DNA of 16,010 nt from DATARH01 sp035504075 (GTDB lineage Bacteria; Pseudomonadota; Alphaproteobacteria; ATCC43930; CGMCC-115725): the NCBI GenBank assembly GCA_035504075.1, contig DATJSO010000069.1, forward strand, positions 1-16,010, written 5' to 3'. The translations under genes were made by a program, and so were the position numbers. The notes below the pieces were generated by a model. It did not search any database and had not been told where the DNA came from. It saw nothing but the letters and a program-made list of their open reading frames with translations. Positions 1 to 7,238 of this stretch are shown here, one piece after another; position 1 is the stretch's first letter, and the number at the start of each line of letters is the position of its first letter.

Positions 1-576
1 ACGGCGCATCACCTGGGACGCCGCGTCAGCGCGCACGCACACGGCGCGGCGGGCATCAACGCCGCGCTGGCGGCCGGCGTCGACTCGATAGAGCACGGCA
101 GCTTCCTGGACGATGCTTCGATCAAGCTTTTTCTCGACCGCGGCGCCTTTCACACGCCGACCATCATCGCCGGCGTGACCGTTCTGGAAATGGCGAAGGG
201 CGGCGGCGTGCTCACCCCGGCGCAGACCGAGAAGGCCTTGGCGATCGGCGAGCGCATCAAGCAGGCGCTGGCGCGCTCCTACCAGGCGGGCGTCAGAATC
301 ACCTTCGGCACCGACATGGGTGTCGGACCGCACGGCCAGAACGCGCGCGAGTTCGCGCTCATGGTCGAAGCGGGAATGAGCGGCGCCGACGCGATCAAGG
401 CCGCGACGGCGGATGCTGCAGAGCTGCTCGACATCGCCGACCTCGCCGGAAGCCTCGCTCCCGGCAAGTCGGCGGACATCATCGCCGTCGACGGGGATCC
501 GTTGGCCGATGTCACCGAGCTCGAGCGCGTGACCTTCGTGATGGCGCGGGGCGTCGAGCAACTGCAACGGGCGTGA
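1..576 (+). CDS. Amidohydrolase, imidazolonepropionase/prolidase-like (5' truncated)
   Basis: The reading frame is open from base 1 to a TGA at 574-576, so the window holds the last 191 residues and the start lies upstream. It is the C-terminal part of a metal-dependent amidohydrolase barrel. Visible motifs are SAHAHG (residues 10-15, metal-ligand histidines), SIEHG (about 29-33, another ligand histidine) and GTDMG (about 103-107, with the catalytic/metal aspartate). The tail LAPGKSADIIAVDGDPL is the composite beta-sandwich end typical of the family. Such enzymes hydrolyse cyclic amides or Xaa-Pro type dipeptides in the cytosol; a substrate cannot be assigned from this part. The N-terminal HxH motif and any signal peptide are outside the window. 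It is convergent with hemF, with only 17 bases between the stops. Confidence 0.9.
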   Translation, partial: TAHHLGRRVSAHAHGAAGINAALAAGVDSIEHGSFLDDASIKLFLDRGAFHTPTIIAGVTVLEMAKGGGVLTPAQTEKALAIGERIKQALARSYQAGVRITFGTDMGVGPHGQNAREFALMVEAGMSGADAIKAATADAAELLDIADLAGSLAPGKSADIIAVDGDPLADVTELERVTFVMARGVEQLQRA

Positions 577-593
577 ACTGCCGCTGCCATGCC

Positions 594-1463
594 TCAAGGC
601 CAAGCGGCGAGGGGCGGCAGCGACATCAGGATCGCTTCGACATTGCCGCCGGTCTTCAAGCCGAATTGCGTACCGCGGTCGTAAAGCAGATTGAACTCGA
701 CATAGCGGCCGCGCCGGACGAGCTGGTGGCGGCGCTGCTCCTCGCTCCACGGCGCAAACATGCGCTGCCGCACGATCGCGGGAAAGACCGCCAGAAAGGC
801 TTCGCCGACGGCTCTTACAAACTCGAAATCGCGCTCCCAGTCGCCGCCGTCGAGATAATCAAAGAAGATGCCGCCCGCACCGCGCGGCTCGCCGCGGTGC
901 CTGAGGAAGAAATAATCGTCGCACCAGGCCTTGAAGCGCCGATGGCAGTCCGGACCGTAGGCGTCGCAGGCGGCGGCCAGGGCCGCGTGGAACATCTGGG
1001 CCGCCGGGGTGTCCGGGTAGATAGGCGTCAGATCGGCGCCGCCGCCGAACCAGCTGCGGCTCGTGACGAGAAAGCGCGTATTCATGTGCGCCGCCGGCAC
1101 CAGCGGCGAGCGCATATGGGCGACGACCGAGATGCCGCCGGCATAAAACCGCGGATCTGCCGCTGCGCCCGGGATCTCGTTGCGGAACTCGGGAGCGAAT
1201 TCGCCCGCCACGCTCGAAATATTGACCCCGACCTTTTCGAAGACGCAGCCGTTGAGCAGCGCCATCGTGCCGCCGCCGCCGCCCGGCCGCTGCCACGGCG
1301 TGCGGACGAACCGCCCGGCCGCGATGTCTGTCGCGTCCGACCCCGCGTAGTCGTCCTCGATCGCCTCGAGGGCGACGCAGATGCGGTCGCGCAGCGCCTC
1401 GAACCATGCGGCGGCGCGCGATTTGCGCGCGTCCCGAGTGCTCGGATCGTCTGCTGTTGTCAT
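594..1463 (-). CDS. hemF: Oxygen-dependent coproporphyrinogen III oxidase
   Basis: The 289-residue product converts coproporphyrinogen III to protoporphyrinogen IX by two oxidative decarboxylations using O2, in the cytosolic part of haem synthesis. The length fits the family (about 300 in E. coli). The signature RYVEFNLLYDRGTQFGLKTG lies near residues 253-272. Other conserved blocks are NISSVAGEF (81-89), VVAHMRSPLVP (113-123, His116), AAHMNTRF (124-131, His126), SWFGGGADLTP (137-147) and FFLRHRGEPRGAGGIFFDYL (185-204). I chose the ATG at 1461-1463 because a purine-rich GAGAGG lies just upstream and because the conserved fold begins soon after it. The frame stays open upstream to about 2399, but that part is antisense to the next gene. 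The gene diverges from the NDUFA9-like gene across 75 bases; I see no convincing promoter there. Confidence 0.96.
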   Translation of the reverse strand: MTTADDPSTRDARKSRAAAWFEALRDRICVALEAIEDDYAGSDATDIAAGRFVRTPWQRPGGGGGTMALLNGCVFEKVGVNISSVAGEFAPEFRNEIPGAAADPRFYAGGISVVAHMRSPLVPAAHMNTRFLVTSRSWFGGGADLTPIYPDTPAAQMFHAALAAACDAYGPDCHRRFKAWCDDYFFLRHRGEPRGAGGIFFDYLDGGDWERDFEFVRAVGEAFLAVFPAIVRQRMFAPWSEEQRRHQLVRRGRYVEFNLLYDRGTQFGLKTGGNVEAILMSLPPLAAWP

Positions 1464-1538
1464 CGGCACCTCTCGCCGCCGATATTGCCTGCACCGCCGG
1501 CTTTTGATAAGGCGCGGCGCCATTTGGGAGCCGACAGA

Positions 1539-2489
1539 ATGAAGCAGCACCGGGTCGCGGTCCTCGGCGGGTCGGGGTTCATCGGGCGCTATGTCGTCAA
1601 ACGCCTGGCCGAGCGCGGCGATGTCGTCAGCGTCGGCGCGCGTCACGCCACCTCCGCCAAATATCTGCGGTTGAAGGGCGATGTCGGGCAGGTCGGGCTC
1701 GTCAACCTGGCGATCGACGACGAAACCGTCATGCCGGCCTTCGTCGCCGGCAACGATGCAGTCGTCAACCTGGTCGGCATCCTGCATGAAGGCGGCGGCC
1801 AGCGTTTCGAGATCGCGCATCAGATCGGACCGGCGCGGTTGGCGCGGCTGGCGCGCGAAGCCGGGGTCGAGCGTTTCATCCATGTTTCGGCGATCGGCGC
1901 GGAGCCACGCTCGACCTCGCTCTATGCCCGCACAAAGGCCGCGGGCGAAGAGGCGGTGCGCGACGCCTTCCCGACCGCGACGATCCTGCGCCCGTCCGTC
2001 GTGTTCGGGCCGGAGGACCAGTTCTTCAACCGGCTCGCCCAGGCGGCGATGATGTCGCCGGTGATGCCGGTGATCGGCGGCGGCGACACGCGGTTTCAGC
2101 CGGTCTATGTCGGCGATGTCGCCGACGCCGTCCTGCGCTGCATCGACGATTCCGCGACCGCCGGACGCATCTACGAACTGGGCGGCCCGCGGGTCTACAG
2201 CCTGCGCGCGCTGACCGAACTGCTGCTCGACGAGATCCGCCGCAAGCGTGCCCTGATCGACCTGCCGTTCGGCCTCGCGGCAATGCAGGCGCGCCTGATG
2301 GCGTTGCTGCCGAACCCGCCCTTGACCCCGGACCAGGTCGAGATGCTGAAATCCGACAACATCGCTTCGCCCGGTGCGCTCGGGTTCGAGGCGCTCCAAA
2401 TCGCGCCGACCGCCGTCGAAGCGATCCTGCCGACCTATCTCGACCGTTTCCGCAAGGGCGGCTGGTACGCGCGCGAGCGCGTCGTGTAA
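1539..2489 (+). CDS. NDUFA9-like NAD(P)-binding protein (complex I-associated, atypical SDR)
   Basis: This 316-residue protein has an N-terminal Rossmann fold with GGSGFIG at residues 10-16 and YARTK at 129-133 (the YxxxK pair of short-chain dehydrogenases). VSAIGAEPRSTSLYARTKAA and ILRPSVVFGPEDQFFNR are typical of the bacterial relatives of complex I subunit NDUFA9. In mitochondria that subunit binds NADPH and helps assemble or stabilise complex I; many alphaproteobacteria carry a free-standing homologue. A role in complex I or quinone metabolism is inferred from family, not shown here. The ATG at 1539 is chosen because GGGAG precedes it by about eight bases and the nucleotide-binding motif starts right after. 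The open frame upstream of it (to 573) is antisense to hemF and not coding. A 76-base gap leads to the cyclophilin gene. Confidence 0.92.
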   Translation: MKQHRVAVLGGSGFIGRYVVKRLAERGDVVSVGARHATSAKYLRLKGDVGQVGLVNLAIDDETVMPAFVAGNDAVVNLVGILHEGGGQRFEIAHQIGPARLARLAREAGVERFIHVSAIGAEPRSTSLYARTKAAGEEAVRDAFPTATILRPSVVFGPEDQFFNRLAQAAMMSPVMPVIGGGDTRFQPVYVGDVADAVLRCIDDSATAGRIYELGGPRVYSLRALTELLLDEIRRKRALIDLPFGLAAMQARLMALLPNPPLTPDQVEMLKSDNIASPGALGFEALQIAPTAVEAILPTYLDRFRKGGWYARERVV

Positions 2490-2565
2490 TCTGCCGGAGA
2501 GGCATCATCGCACCCTCGCGCAGCGCCCGTCGGCGGCTGCGACCCCGGTGCTCGGAGGCGCAGCA

Positions 2566-3063
2566 ATGGCGGCCGATCTCGACAACACGCTTTATCTCGA
2601 CGTGCCGGCGGGGCGCGTCGTCATCGCGATGCGCCCGGATCTGGCGCCCACCCACTGCGCGCAGATCTCCGCGCTGGTGCGGCAGCAGTTCTACGACGGC
2701 ATCGTGTTTCATCGCGTCATCGCCGGCTTCATGGCGCAGACCGGCGACCCGACCGGCACGGGCGCCGGCGGCTCCGGCCAGACCCTGAAGGCGGAATTTT
2801 CGGACGCGCCGTTCGTGCGCGGCACGCTCGGCATGGCGCGTACCTCCGATCCCGACAGCGCCGACAGCCAGTTCTTCATCATGTTCGCGCCGGCCCCCTC
2901 GCTCGACGGGCAATACACGGTGTGGGGCGAGGTCACATCGGGGATGGAACACATCGACCAGATCAAGAAGGGCGACGACCGCCGCAACGGCATCGTGTCG
3001 AACCCGGACAAGATCATCCGGATGCAGGTCGCCGCCGACGCCGACAAGCCGGCCGGCGAATAA
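2566..3063 (+). CDS. Peptidyl-prolyl cis-trans isomerase, cyclophilin type
   Basis: The 165-residue protein is a single cyclophilin domain without a signal peptide, so it should act in the cytosol on proline bonds of folding proteins. Catalytic features are visible: FHRVI (Arg50), FMAQTGDPTGTG (Phe55, Gln58) and SQFFIMF (Phe103/104). DGQYTVWG (114-121) is the strand near the active site. The site that carries the cyclosporin-binding tryptophan in human CypA (its EWLDG) reads PSLDG here, so the tryptophan is absent. GGAGG sits about eight bases before the ATG at 2566, which fixes the start. An open frame continues upstream to 2374 inside the preceding gene and is not used. The amidase gene follows after 21 bases and may be cotranscribed. 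Confidence 0.95.
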   Translation: MAADLDNTLYLDVPAGRVVIAMRPDLAPTHCAQISALVRQQFYDGIVFHRVIAGFMAQTGDPTGTGAGGSGQTLKAEFSDAPFVRGTLGMARTSDPDSADSQFFIMFAPAPSLDGQYTVWGEVTSGMEHIDQIKKGDDRRNGIVSNPDKIIRMQVAADADKPAGE

Positions 3064-3084
3064 GCGGCGAATGAGGAGCTGGAA

Positions 3085-4029
3085 ATGGCGCAGCATCACT
3101 CGGTCGCATGCCGGCCGGAGCATTGCCATTGGGGATTTTTCGACGCGGCGCTGAAGCCGGTCGCGACGGTCGCCTCGGGCGACACGGTCCGCGTCGATTG
3201 CGTGTCAGGGGGACGCGACGTGCTGCCCACGGGCGACGGCTTTGAAATCCTTGCCGATCACCGCGCGATCCTCGCCGTGCTCAGCCCGCGCCTCGGCGCC
3301 CATATCTTGACCGGGCCGGTCGCGGTCGCCGGCGCCGAGCCGGGCGATGTGCTGCAGATCGATATCCTGGCGATCGAACCGCGGCAGAACTGGGGCTATA
3401 CCCGCATCCGGCCGCTCGCCGGCACGCTGCCGGAGGATTTCCCGTACAGCAAGACCTGGCACACGCGCATCGACCGCCAGCGCGGCACGGCGACGCTGCC
3501 GATCGGCCGCGAGATCGAGCTGGCGCCGTTTTTCGGCGTCATGGGCGTCGCGCCGCCGCCCAATTACGGCGCCTGCAGCTCGATCCAGCCGCGCGAGTTC
3601 GGCGGCAACATGGATCTGAATGAACTCGTCGCCGGCGCGACGCTGTACCTGCCGGTCTGGGCGCCCGGCGCGCTGTTGTCGGTCGGTGACGGGCATGGCG
3701 TGCAGGGCGACGGCGAAGTCTGCATAACGGCGCTGGAAACCGCGCTCTCCGGCACGTTCCGGCTCATCCTGCGCAAGGATCTGCATTTCAAATTGCCGCG
3801 CGCCGAGACGCCGACGCATCACATCACGATGGCGTTCAACGAGGATCTCGACGACGCGGCGAAGGACGCGCTCAGAGCGATGATCGACCTGATCGGCGAG
3901 AAGATGGGCCTCCAGCGCGACGACGCCTACATGTTCGCCTCGCTCGCCGTCGACATGCGGGTGACGCAGCTCGTCGACGGCAACAAGGGCATCCACGCGA
4001 TGCTGTCAAAGCGCCACGCGCCGAACTGA
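3085..4029 (+). CDS. Acetamidase/formamidase family protein
   Basis: The 314-residue product belongs to the FmdA/AmdA amidase family, which hydrolyses short amides such as formamide or acetamide to ammonia and the acid. Family blocks are GPVAVAGAEPGDVL (77-90), NYGACSSIQPREFGGNMD (160-177), GDGHGVQGDGEVCITALE (201-218) and VDMRVTQLVDGNKGIHAML (289-307). The last two are the most characteristic. No signal peptide is present, so it should be cytosolic. GAGGAG lies seven bases before the ATG. It is the last gene of the forward run and converges on the flavin monooxygenase gene. The true substrate is unknown: this family is broad and includes enzymes on larger amides. Confidence 0.93.
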   Translation: MAQHHSVACRPEHCHWGFFDAALKPVATVASGDTVRVDCVSGGRDVLPTGDGFEILADHRAILAVLSPRLGAHILTGPVAVAGAEPGDVLQIDILAIEPRQNWGYTRIRPLAGTLPEDFPYSKTWHTRIDRQRGTATLPIGREIELAPFFGVMGVAPPPNYGACSSIQPREFGGNMDLNELVAGATLYLPVWAPGALLSVGDGHGVQGDGEVCITALETALSGTFRLILRKDLHFKLPRAETPTHHITMAFNEDLDDAAKDALRAMIDLIGEKMGLQRDDAYMFASLAVDMRVTQLVDGNKGIHAMLSKRHAPN

Positions 4030-4056
4030 GCCGGCTCAAAATCGCGCGTCTTCGGA

Positions 4057-4079
4057 GCGCCTCGGCATCGCCGGGGCGC
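4057..4079. terminator. GC-rich hairpin between two convergent genes
   Basis: GCGCCTCGGC and GCCGGGGCGC pair over ten positions (one T-G wobble) around a three-base ATC loop. The hairpin lies 27 bases after the amidase stop and ten bases beyond the end of the convergent monooxygenase gene, the place for a shared terminator. There is no clean T tract on either side, so it may be a weak terminator or a chance structure in GC-rich DNA. Confidence 0.35.
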
Positions 4080-4089
4080 CTCGGCACAC

Positions 4090-5265
4090 TTACTTCGCGG
4101 CGTCCTTGGCCGTTTCGGCGGCGAAATGGCGCTGGACGGCGCTCGCGGCGGCGGCCTTGCGTTTGCCGCTGAACTCCTCGCGGTTGGCGCGCAGCCACGC
4201 CATCGATTCCTCGCGCCAGGCGCTGCGCTCCTCGAAGCGGGGCAGCACGTAGCGCGCGAACAGTTCGTATGAGCGCTTCGTCGCCTCCCAGTCGGCCCAG
4301 TCGTGCGCCAGCATCAGGATGCAACCGAAGCCGCCGGTCTTCGTCCAGAAATTCTCCAGGACGCGCAACGCATCGTCGGGCGTGCCGATCGCGCCGCGGC
4401 CGCCCGCGTTGATCTCTTCGAGGCTCGGCAGGCCGATCGCGGCGCCGCCCTCGGGATTGACCGAATACGAGTACAACTGCCACTTCTCAAAGCCGGCGCG
4501 GCAGTTTTCCACTGCCTTCTCGCGCGTCTCGGCGATATGGAACGGCGCCATCAGACGGTAATTATAGCGGTCCATCGGCGCCCCGCGCGTCGCCAGCGCC
4601 TCGCGGTTGGCCAAGTCCCAGTTGTAATCGAGCGCGTCGTAGCCGTTCGGCGCGCCGGCATTGACGCACAGCATGCCGAGGTCGTATTTGCCGGCGAGCC
4701 TGCCGCCAACGGGAGTCACCGAGCTGGTGACGGCGAGATGCGGCCGCGGCTTTGTGTAGGGGCGCAGGTGCAGCCGCGCCTCCTTCATCGTGTACCACTC
4801 GCTCTGTTGCGCGATGATCTCGCCGTCGAGCAGCCGGGTGATGATGTCGATCGCGTCGGCCATGCGGTCGCGCTGCGTCTCGGGGTCGATGCCGAGCATC
4901 ATCGCATCTGACGGCAAGAGGCCCGGGCCAAAGCCGAACATCGCCCGGCCGCGCGTCTGGTAGTCGAGCTGCACGATGCGGTCGGCGACCATCAGCGGAT
5001 GATGATAGGGCAGCGAGATGACACCGGTGCCGAGGCGGATATGCCGGGTGCGCTCGGCCGCCGTTGCGATGAAAAGTTCCGGCTGGCCGTAGATTTCGTA
5101 GCCGCCTGAATGGTGCTCGCCGATCCACGCCTCGGCATAGTCGAGCTTGTCGAGCCATTGCATCAATTCGAAGTCGCGCTCCATGCAGAGGAGCGGGTCT
5201 TCGTCATTGGGATGAAACGGCGGCAGAAAAATGCCGGCGCGCAGGCTGCGGAATTGCCTCATCAT
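4090..5265 (-). CDS. LLM-class (luciferase-like) flavin-dependent monooxygenase
   Basis: The 391-residue protein is a bacterial-luciferase-fold oxidoreductase, which uses reduced FMN or F420 to oxygenate or reduce small organic substrates. The N-terminus RAGIFLPPFHP is strand 1 of the barrel. DYAEAWIGEHHSGGYEIYGQ (about 47-66), IRLGTGVISLPYHHPLMVAD (about 83-102) and RAMFGFGPGLLPSDAMMLGI are typical of the limonene 1,2-monooxygenase-like branch. The exact substrate cannot be read from sequence. The start is a double ATG (5265 or 5262). GGGGAG lies five bases before the first and eight before the second, so either could serve; I give the outer one. The C-terminus is Ala/Lys-rich. The neighbours are the convergent amidase and a small membrane protein upstream on the same strand. 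Confidence 0.92.
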   Translation of the reverse strand: MMRQFRSLRAGIFLPPFHPNDEDPLLCMERDFELMQWLDKLDYAEAWIGEHHSGGYEIYGQPELFIATAAERTRHIRLGTGVISLPYHHPLMVADRIVQLDYQTRGRAMFGFGPGLLPSDAMMLGIDPETQRDRMADAIDIITRLLDGEIIAQQSEWYTMKEARLHLRPYTKPRPHLAVTSSVTPVGGRLAGKYDLGMLCVNAGAPNGYDALDYNWDLANREALATRGAPMDRYNYRLMAPFHIAETREKAVENCRAGFEKWQLYSYSVNPEGGAAIGLPSLEEINAGGRGAIGTPDDALRVLENFWTKTGGFGCILMLAHDWADWEATKRSYELFARYVLPRFEERSAWREESMAWLRANREEFSGKRKAAAASAVQRHFAAETAKDAAK

Positions 5266-5286
5266 GGTGTCTCCCCTTCGGCTGAA

Positions 5287-5304
5287 ATCAGTGACAAGAT
5301 CAGT
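5287..5304. promoter_or_regulatory. Direct repeat ATCAGT-N6-ATCAGT upstream of the monooxygenase
   Basis: ATCAGT occurs twice, at 5287-5292 and 5299-5304, giving a 12-base period close to one helical turn. It sits 22 to 39 bases upstream of the monooxygenase ATG, where an operator would lie. A TTGACT (minus strand, 5303-5308) overlaps the outer copy and resembles a -35 box, but I find no matching -10 box. This is positional and pattern evidence only. Confidence 0.25.
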
Positions 5305-5327
5305 CAACGGTCGCCGCTTCGCCCTCC

Positions 5328-5612
5328 TCAGCGATCGCCACGAAGCCAGCGTTGCCACTTTGAGGGGAGAAGCCCCAACTGGCCACCGCGATGTGCCGAC
5401 TTCCAAAATTCATCAGGGCTGCGACGCGCGTGCCACATGCGGACAAGGACGGCTCCAGAGCCAAATAGAAAGAACGCCCAAAGTACCCCCACAAAAGCAA
5501 GGTTTATGAAGGTAAATCTTTGGTTTAATTCGGATAAAACAGCCAAAACGAGCAAGAATGCTATAAGGGTCACAAGGGCTCGCTTGCTGCCGAACTGTAT
5601 TTGTGAAACCAT
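5328..5612 (-). CDS. Small two-helix membrane protein, unknown function
   Basis: I do not recognise this 94-residue product. Two hydrophobic stretches are clear: ALVTLIAFLLVLAVLSEL (about 12-29) and FTFINLAFVGVLWAFFLFGS (about 33-52, continuing to about 57). They are joined by a very short NQR turn. Charges before the first helix (KR) and after the second (RMWHARR) predict both ends in the cytoplasm, a tight hairpin with a tail of about 35 residues. The DNA here is visibly richer in A/T than the flanks, with different codon use, suggesting recent acquisition or relaxed selection. No good ribosome-binding site precedes the ATG at 5610-5612. A perfect TTGACA lies upstream. The gene is on the same strand as the monooxygenase, with its stop 62 bases before that gene's start. 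The hydrophobic pattern favours this frame over overlapping ones, but it could be a remnant. Confidence 0.5.
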   Translation of the reverse strand: MVSQIQFGSKRALVTLIAFLLVLAVLSELNQRFTFINLAFVGVLWAFFLFGSGAVLVRMWHARRSPDEFWKSAHRGGQLGLLPSKWQRWLRGDR

Positions 5613-5670
5613 GATTCGATCCAGTGTGTCGAGCCGGTGAACCGCGGCAAATCCTAATGTAATCTTGGTC

Positions 5671-5676
5671 TGTCAA
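5671..5676 (-). promoter_or_regulatory. Candidate -35 box (TTGACA) for the small membrane protein
   Basis: On the minus strand a perfect TTGACA lies about 60 bases before the ATG at 5612, in the AT-richer gap after smpB. The best -10-like hexamer nearby is TAGGAT, only 14 bases further on, which is too short a spacer. It is a partial promoter match at best. Confidence 0.25.
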
Positions 5677-5703
5677 CCGGCAAGAGGAGATCGTTTCGGC
5701 CAA

Positions 5704-6174
5704 TTACGAGAGGTCGCGCGCGCGCATGATGCGGGCGCGCGAGCGCTGCCAGTCGCGGTCGCGCTCGGCGGCGCGCTTGTCGGCCTTGCGTTTGCCGTGC
5801 GCCAGGCCGAGTTCGACCTTGGCGCGGCCGCGCTCGTTGAAATAGATCGACAATGGCACCAGCGTCACGCCCTCGCGGCGGATCGCGCCAAGCAGGCGGT
5901 TCATCTGCCGCTTGTGCAACAGCAGTTTGCGCGGCCGCGTCGGCTGATGCGAGAAATGCCGCGCTGCCTTGTATTCGGGGATATTGGCATCGACGAGAAA
6001 GAGTTCGCCCTTTTGCTCATCGGCGTAGGATTCGGCGATGCTGGCGCCGCCCAGCCGCAGCGACTTGACCTCGGTGCCGTGTAAAACGAGGCCGGCTTCG
6101 AGCGACTCCTCGATCACGTAGTCGTGCCGCGCCCGGCGATTGACCGCGGCATAACGATCAGTGGAGCGCATCAT
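5704..6174 (-). CDS. smpB: SsrA-binding protein SmpB
   Basis: The 156-residue protein matches SmpB in length and sequence. It binds tmRNA and delivers it to stalled ribosomes for trans-translation. Conserved blocks are NRRARHDYVIEESLEAGLVL (12-31), HGTEVKSLR (32-40), the ALGGASIAESY-like segment RLGGASIAESYAD, LLLHKRQMNRL in the middle, and PLSIYFNERGRAKVELGLAH. The basic tail GKRKADKRAAERDRDWQR enters the ribosomal decoding channel. The start is a double ATG (6174 or 6171) with no strong ribosome-binding site. The gene lies downstream of dapA on the same strand, 99 bases away, with an inverted repeat between. The tmRNA gene itself is not in the window. Confidence 0.97.
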   Translation of the reverse strand: MMRSTDRYAAVNRRARHDYVIEESLEAGLVLHGTEVKSLRLGGASIAESYADEQKGELFLVDANIPEYKAARHFSHQPTRPRKLLLHKRQMNRLLGAIRREGVTLVPLSIYFNERGRAKVELGLAHGKRKADKRAAERDRDWQRSRARIMRARDLS

Positions 6175-6190
6175 CCGACCAACAAGAAAA

Positions 6191-6264
6191 CGTCATGGCC
6201 GGGCTTGACCCGGCCATCTACGAAAAGCTGCACGTAAATGCCCGGATCAAGTCCGGGCATGACG
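6191..6264. repeat. Nested palindromic intergenic repeat (74 bases)
   Basis: Two 32-base arms (6191-6222 and 6233-6264) are inverted copies matching at 27 of 32 positions, with a ten-base loop. Each arm also contains its own perfect palindrome: ATGGCCGGG-CTTGA-CCCGGCCAT (6195-6217) and ATGCCCGGA-TCAAG-TCCGGGCAT (6238-6260). The element can therefore fold as one long hairpin or two short ones on either strand. I recall this CCGGR-cttga-YCCGG type as an abundant intergenic repeat in alphaproteobacteria; that is from memory, not a search. It sits between dapA and smpB and could end, slow or stabilise the dapA transcript. Confidence 0.85.
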
Positions 6265-6273
6265 AACATGGCT

Positions 6274-7149
6274 TTAGTTGATCAAACCGGCGCCGCGCAT
6301 CGCCGACTGTACGCGGTCCTGCGTCGCCGGGTTTGTCTCGACCAGCGGCAGCCGCACCTCCGGCGTGCAGCGGCCCAAGAGGGAAGCACCGTATTTCACC
6401 GGCGCCGGGCTCGTCTCGGCAAACAACGCGTCGTGCAGCGGCATCAGCCGCTCGTTGATGCGCCGCACGCTCGCAACATCGCCCTGCTGCCACGCCGCGT
6501 GCATTTGTGACAGAAGCCGCGGCGCGACATTGGCCGTCACCGAAATGCAGCCGTCGCCGCCTTGCGCGAGATAGGCGACCGCGGTTCCATCCTCGCCGGA
6601 CAGCTGGCTGAACTCTTCGCCGATCTCGATGCGCAATTTGCACGGCCGCGTCAGGTCGTTCGTGGCATCCTTGACGCCGACGATGTTCGGCAGTTTGGCG
6701 AGCCGCGCCATCGTCGCGTTCGACATGTCGACCGACGAGCGGCCGGGAATATTGTAGATGACGATCGGCAGGTCGACGGCATCGTGCACCGCCTTGAAAT
6801 GCTGGTATAGGCCTTCCTGCGTCGGCTTGTTGTAATAGGGACAGACAACCAGCGCGGCGTCGGCGCCGAGCTTTTTCGCCACCTTTGTCGCATGGATCGT
6901 GTGCGTCGTCGAATTGAAGCCGGTGCCGGGAATGACTGGCACCCTGCCGTTGGCGACCTCGACGGTCAGCGCAATCAGCCGCTCCTGCTCCTCGTCCTCC
7001 AGCGCCGGGCACTCGCCGGTCGTGCCGATCGGCACGAGGCCGTGCGTGCCCTGATCGAGCTGCCAGGCGACGTGCTCCTGGAACGCGGCCTCATCGACCG
7101 CTCCGTTGCGGAACGGTGTGATCAGCGCGACGAACGACCCCTTGAACAT
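6274..7149 (-). CDS. dapA: 4-hydroxy-tetrahydrodipicolinate synthase
   Basis: The 291-residue enzyme condenses pyruvate with aspartate semialdehyde, the first committed step of the diaminopimelate/lysine pathway, in the cytosol. Length and motifs match well. GTTGE lies at 42-46 (Thr43/Thr44), CPYYNKPTQEGLYQHF around 103-118 (Tyr106), and YNIPGR at 132-137 (Tyr132 of the catalytic triad). The Schiff-base lysine is Lys160 in IVGVKDAT. A strong GGGAGG precedes the ATG by five bases. smpB follows on the same strand after the palindromic repeat, and the UDP-sugar dehydrogenase lies upstream on the same strand, 89 bases away. A promoter candidate in that gap suggests dapA has its own start. Confidence 0.97.
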   Translation of the reverse strand: MFKGSFVALITPFRNGAVDEAAFQEHVAWQLDQGTHGLVPIGTTGECPALEDEEQERLIALTVEVANGRVPVIPGTGFNSTTHTIHATKVAKKLGADAALVVCPYYNKPTQEGLYQHFKAVHDAVDLPIVIYNIPGRSSVDMSNATMARLAKLPNIVGVKDATNDLTRPCKLRIEIGEEFSQLSGEDGTAVAYLAQGGDGCISVTANVAPRLLSQMHAAWQQGDVASVRRINERLMPLHDALFAETSPAPVKYGASLLGRCTPEVRLPLVETNPATQDRVQSAMRGAGLIN

Positions 7150-7182
7150 GGCTTCCTCCCGGCTCTAAGGCGGCCTGTCGGC

Positions 7183-7211
7183 ACGATAGACCCCGCCGCC
7201 ACCGGCTTCAA
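7183..7211 (-). promoter_or_regulatory. Candidate sigma-70-type promoter for dapA
   Basis: On the minus strand TTGAAG (7206-7211) and TATCGT (7183-7188) are separated by exactly 17 bases. Each matches four of six consensus positions. Transcription would start about 25-30 bases before the dapA ATG, leaving room for its GGGAGG ribosome site. The spacing and location are good; the matches are moderate. Confidence 0.4.
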
Positions 7212-7238
7212 CAGCAGCGCGCCGCGGTCGCTCCCCTC

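Noticed and set aside
573..1538. Long forward open frame running into the NDUFA9-like gene
   Set aside because: It is antisense to the well-supported hemF. The Arg/Ala-rich, low-complexity translation has no motif, and the conserved protein starts at 1539.
1464..1538. Divergent promoter between hemF and the NDUFA9-like gene
   Set aside because: A TTATCA-N17-CAATAT pair toward hemF matches consensus poorly (four and three of six), and no forward pair has correct spacing. A promoter must be near but cannot be placed.
1464..2399. Upstream minus-strand extension of hemF (apparent 601-residue protein)
   Set aside because: It is antisense to the NDUFA9-like gene, and the HemF family start fits 1463 with a ribosome site.
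5110..5640. 176-residue forward open frame across the monooxygenase start and the AT-rich pocket
   Set aside because: It is antisense to the monooxygenase N-terminus and lacks motifs; the minus-strand frame has the coherent membrane-hairpin pattern.
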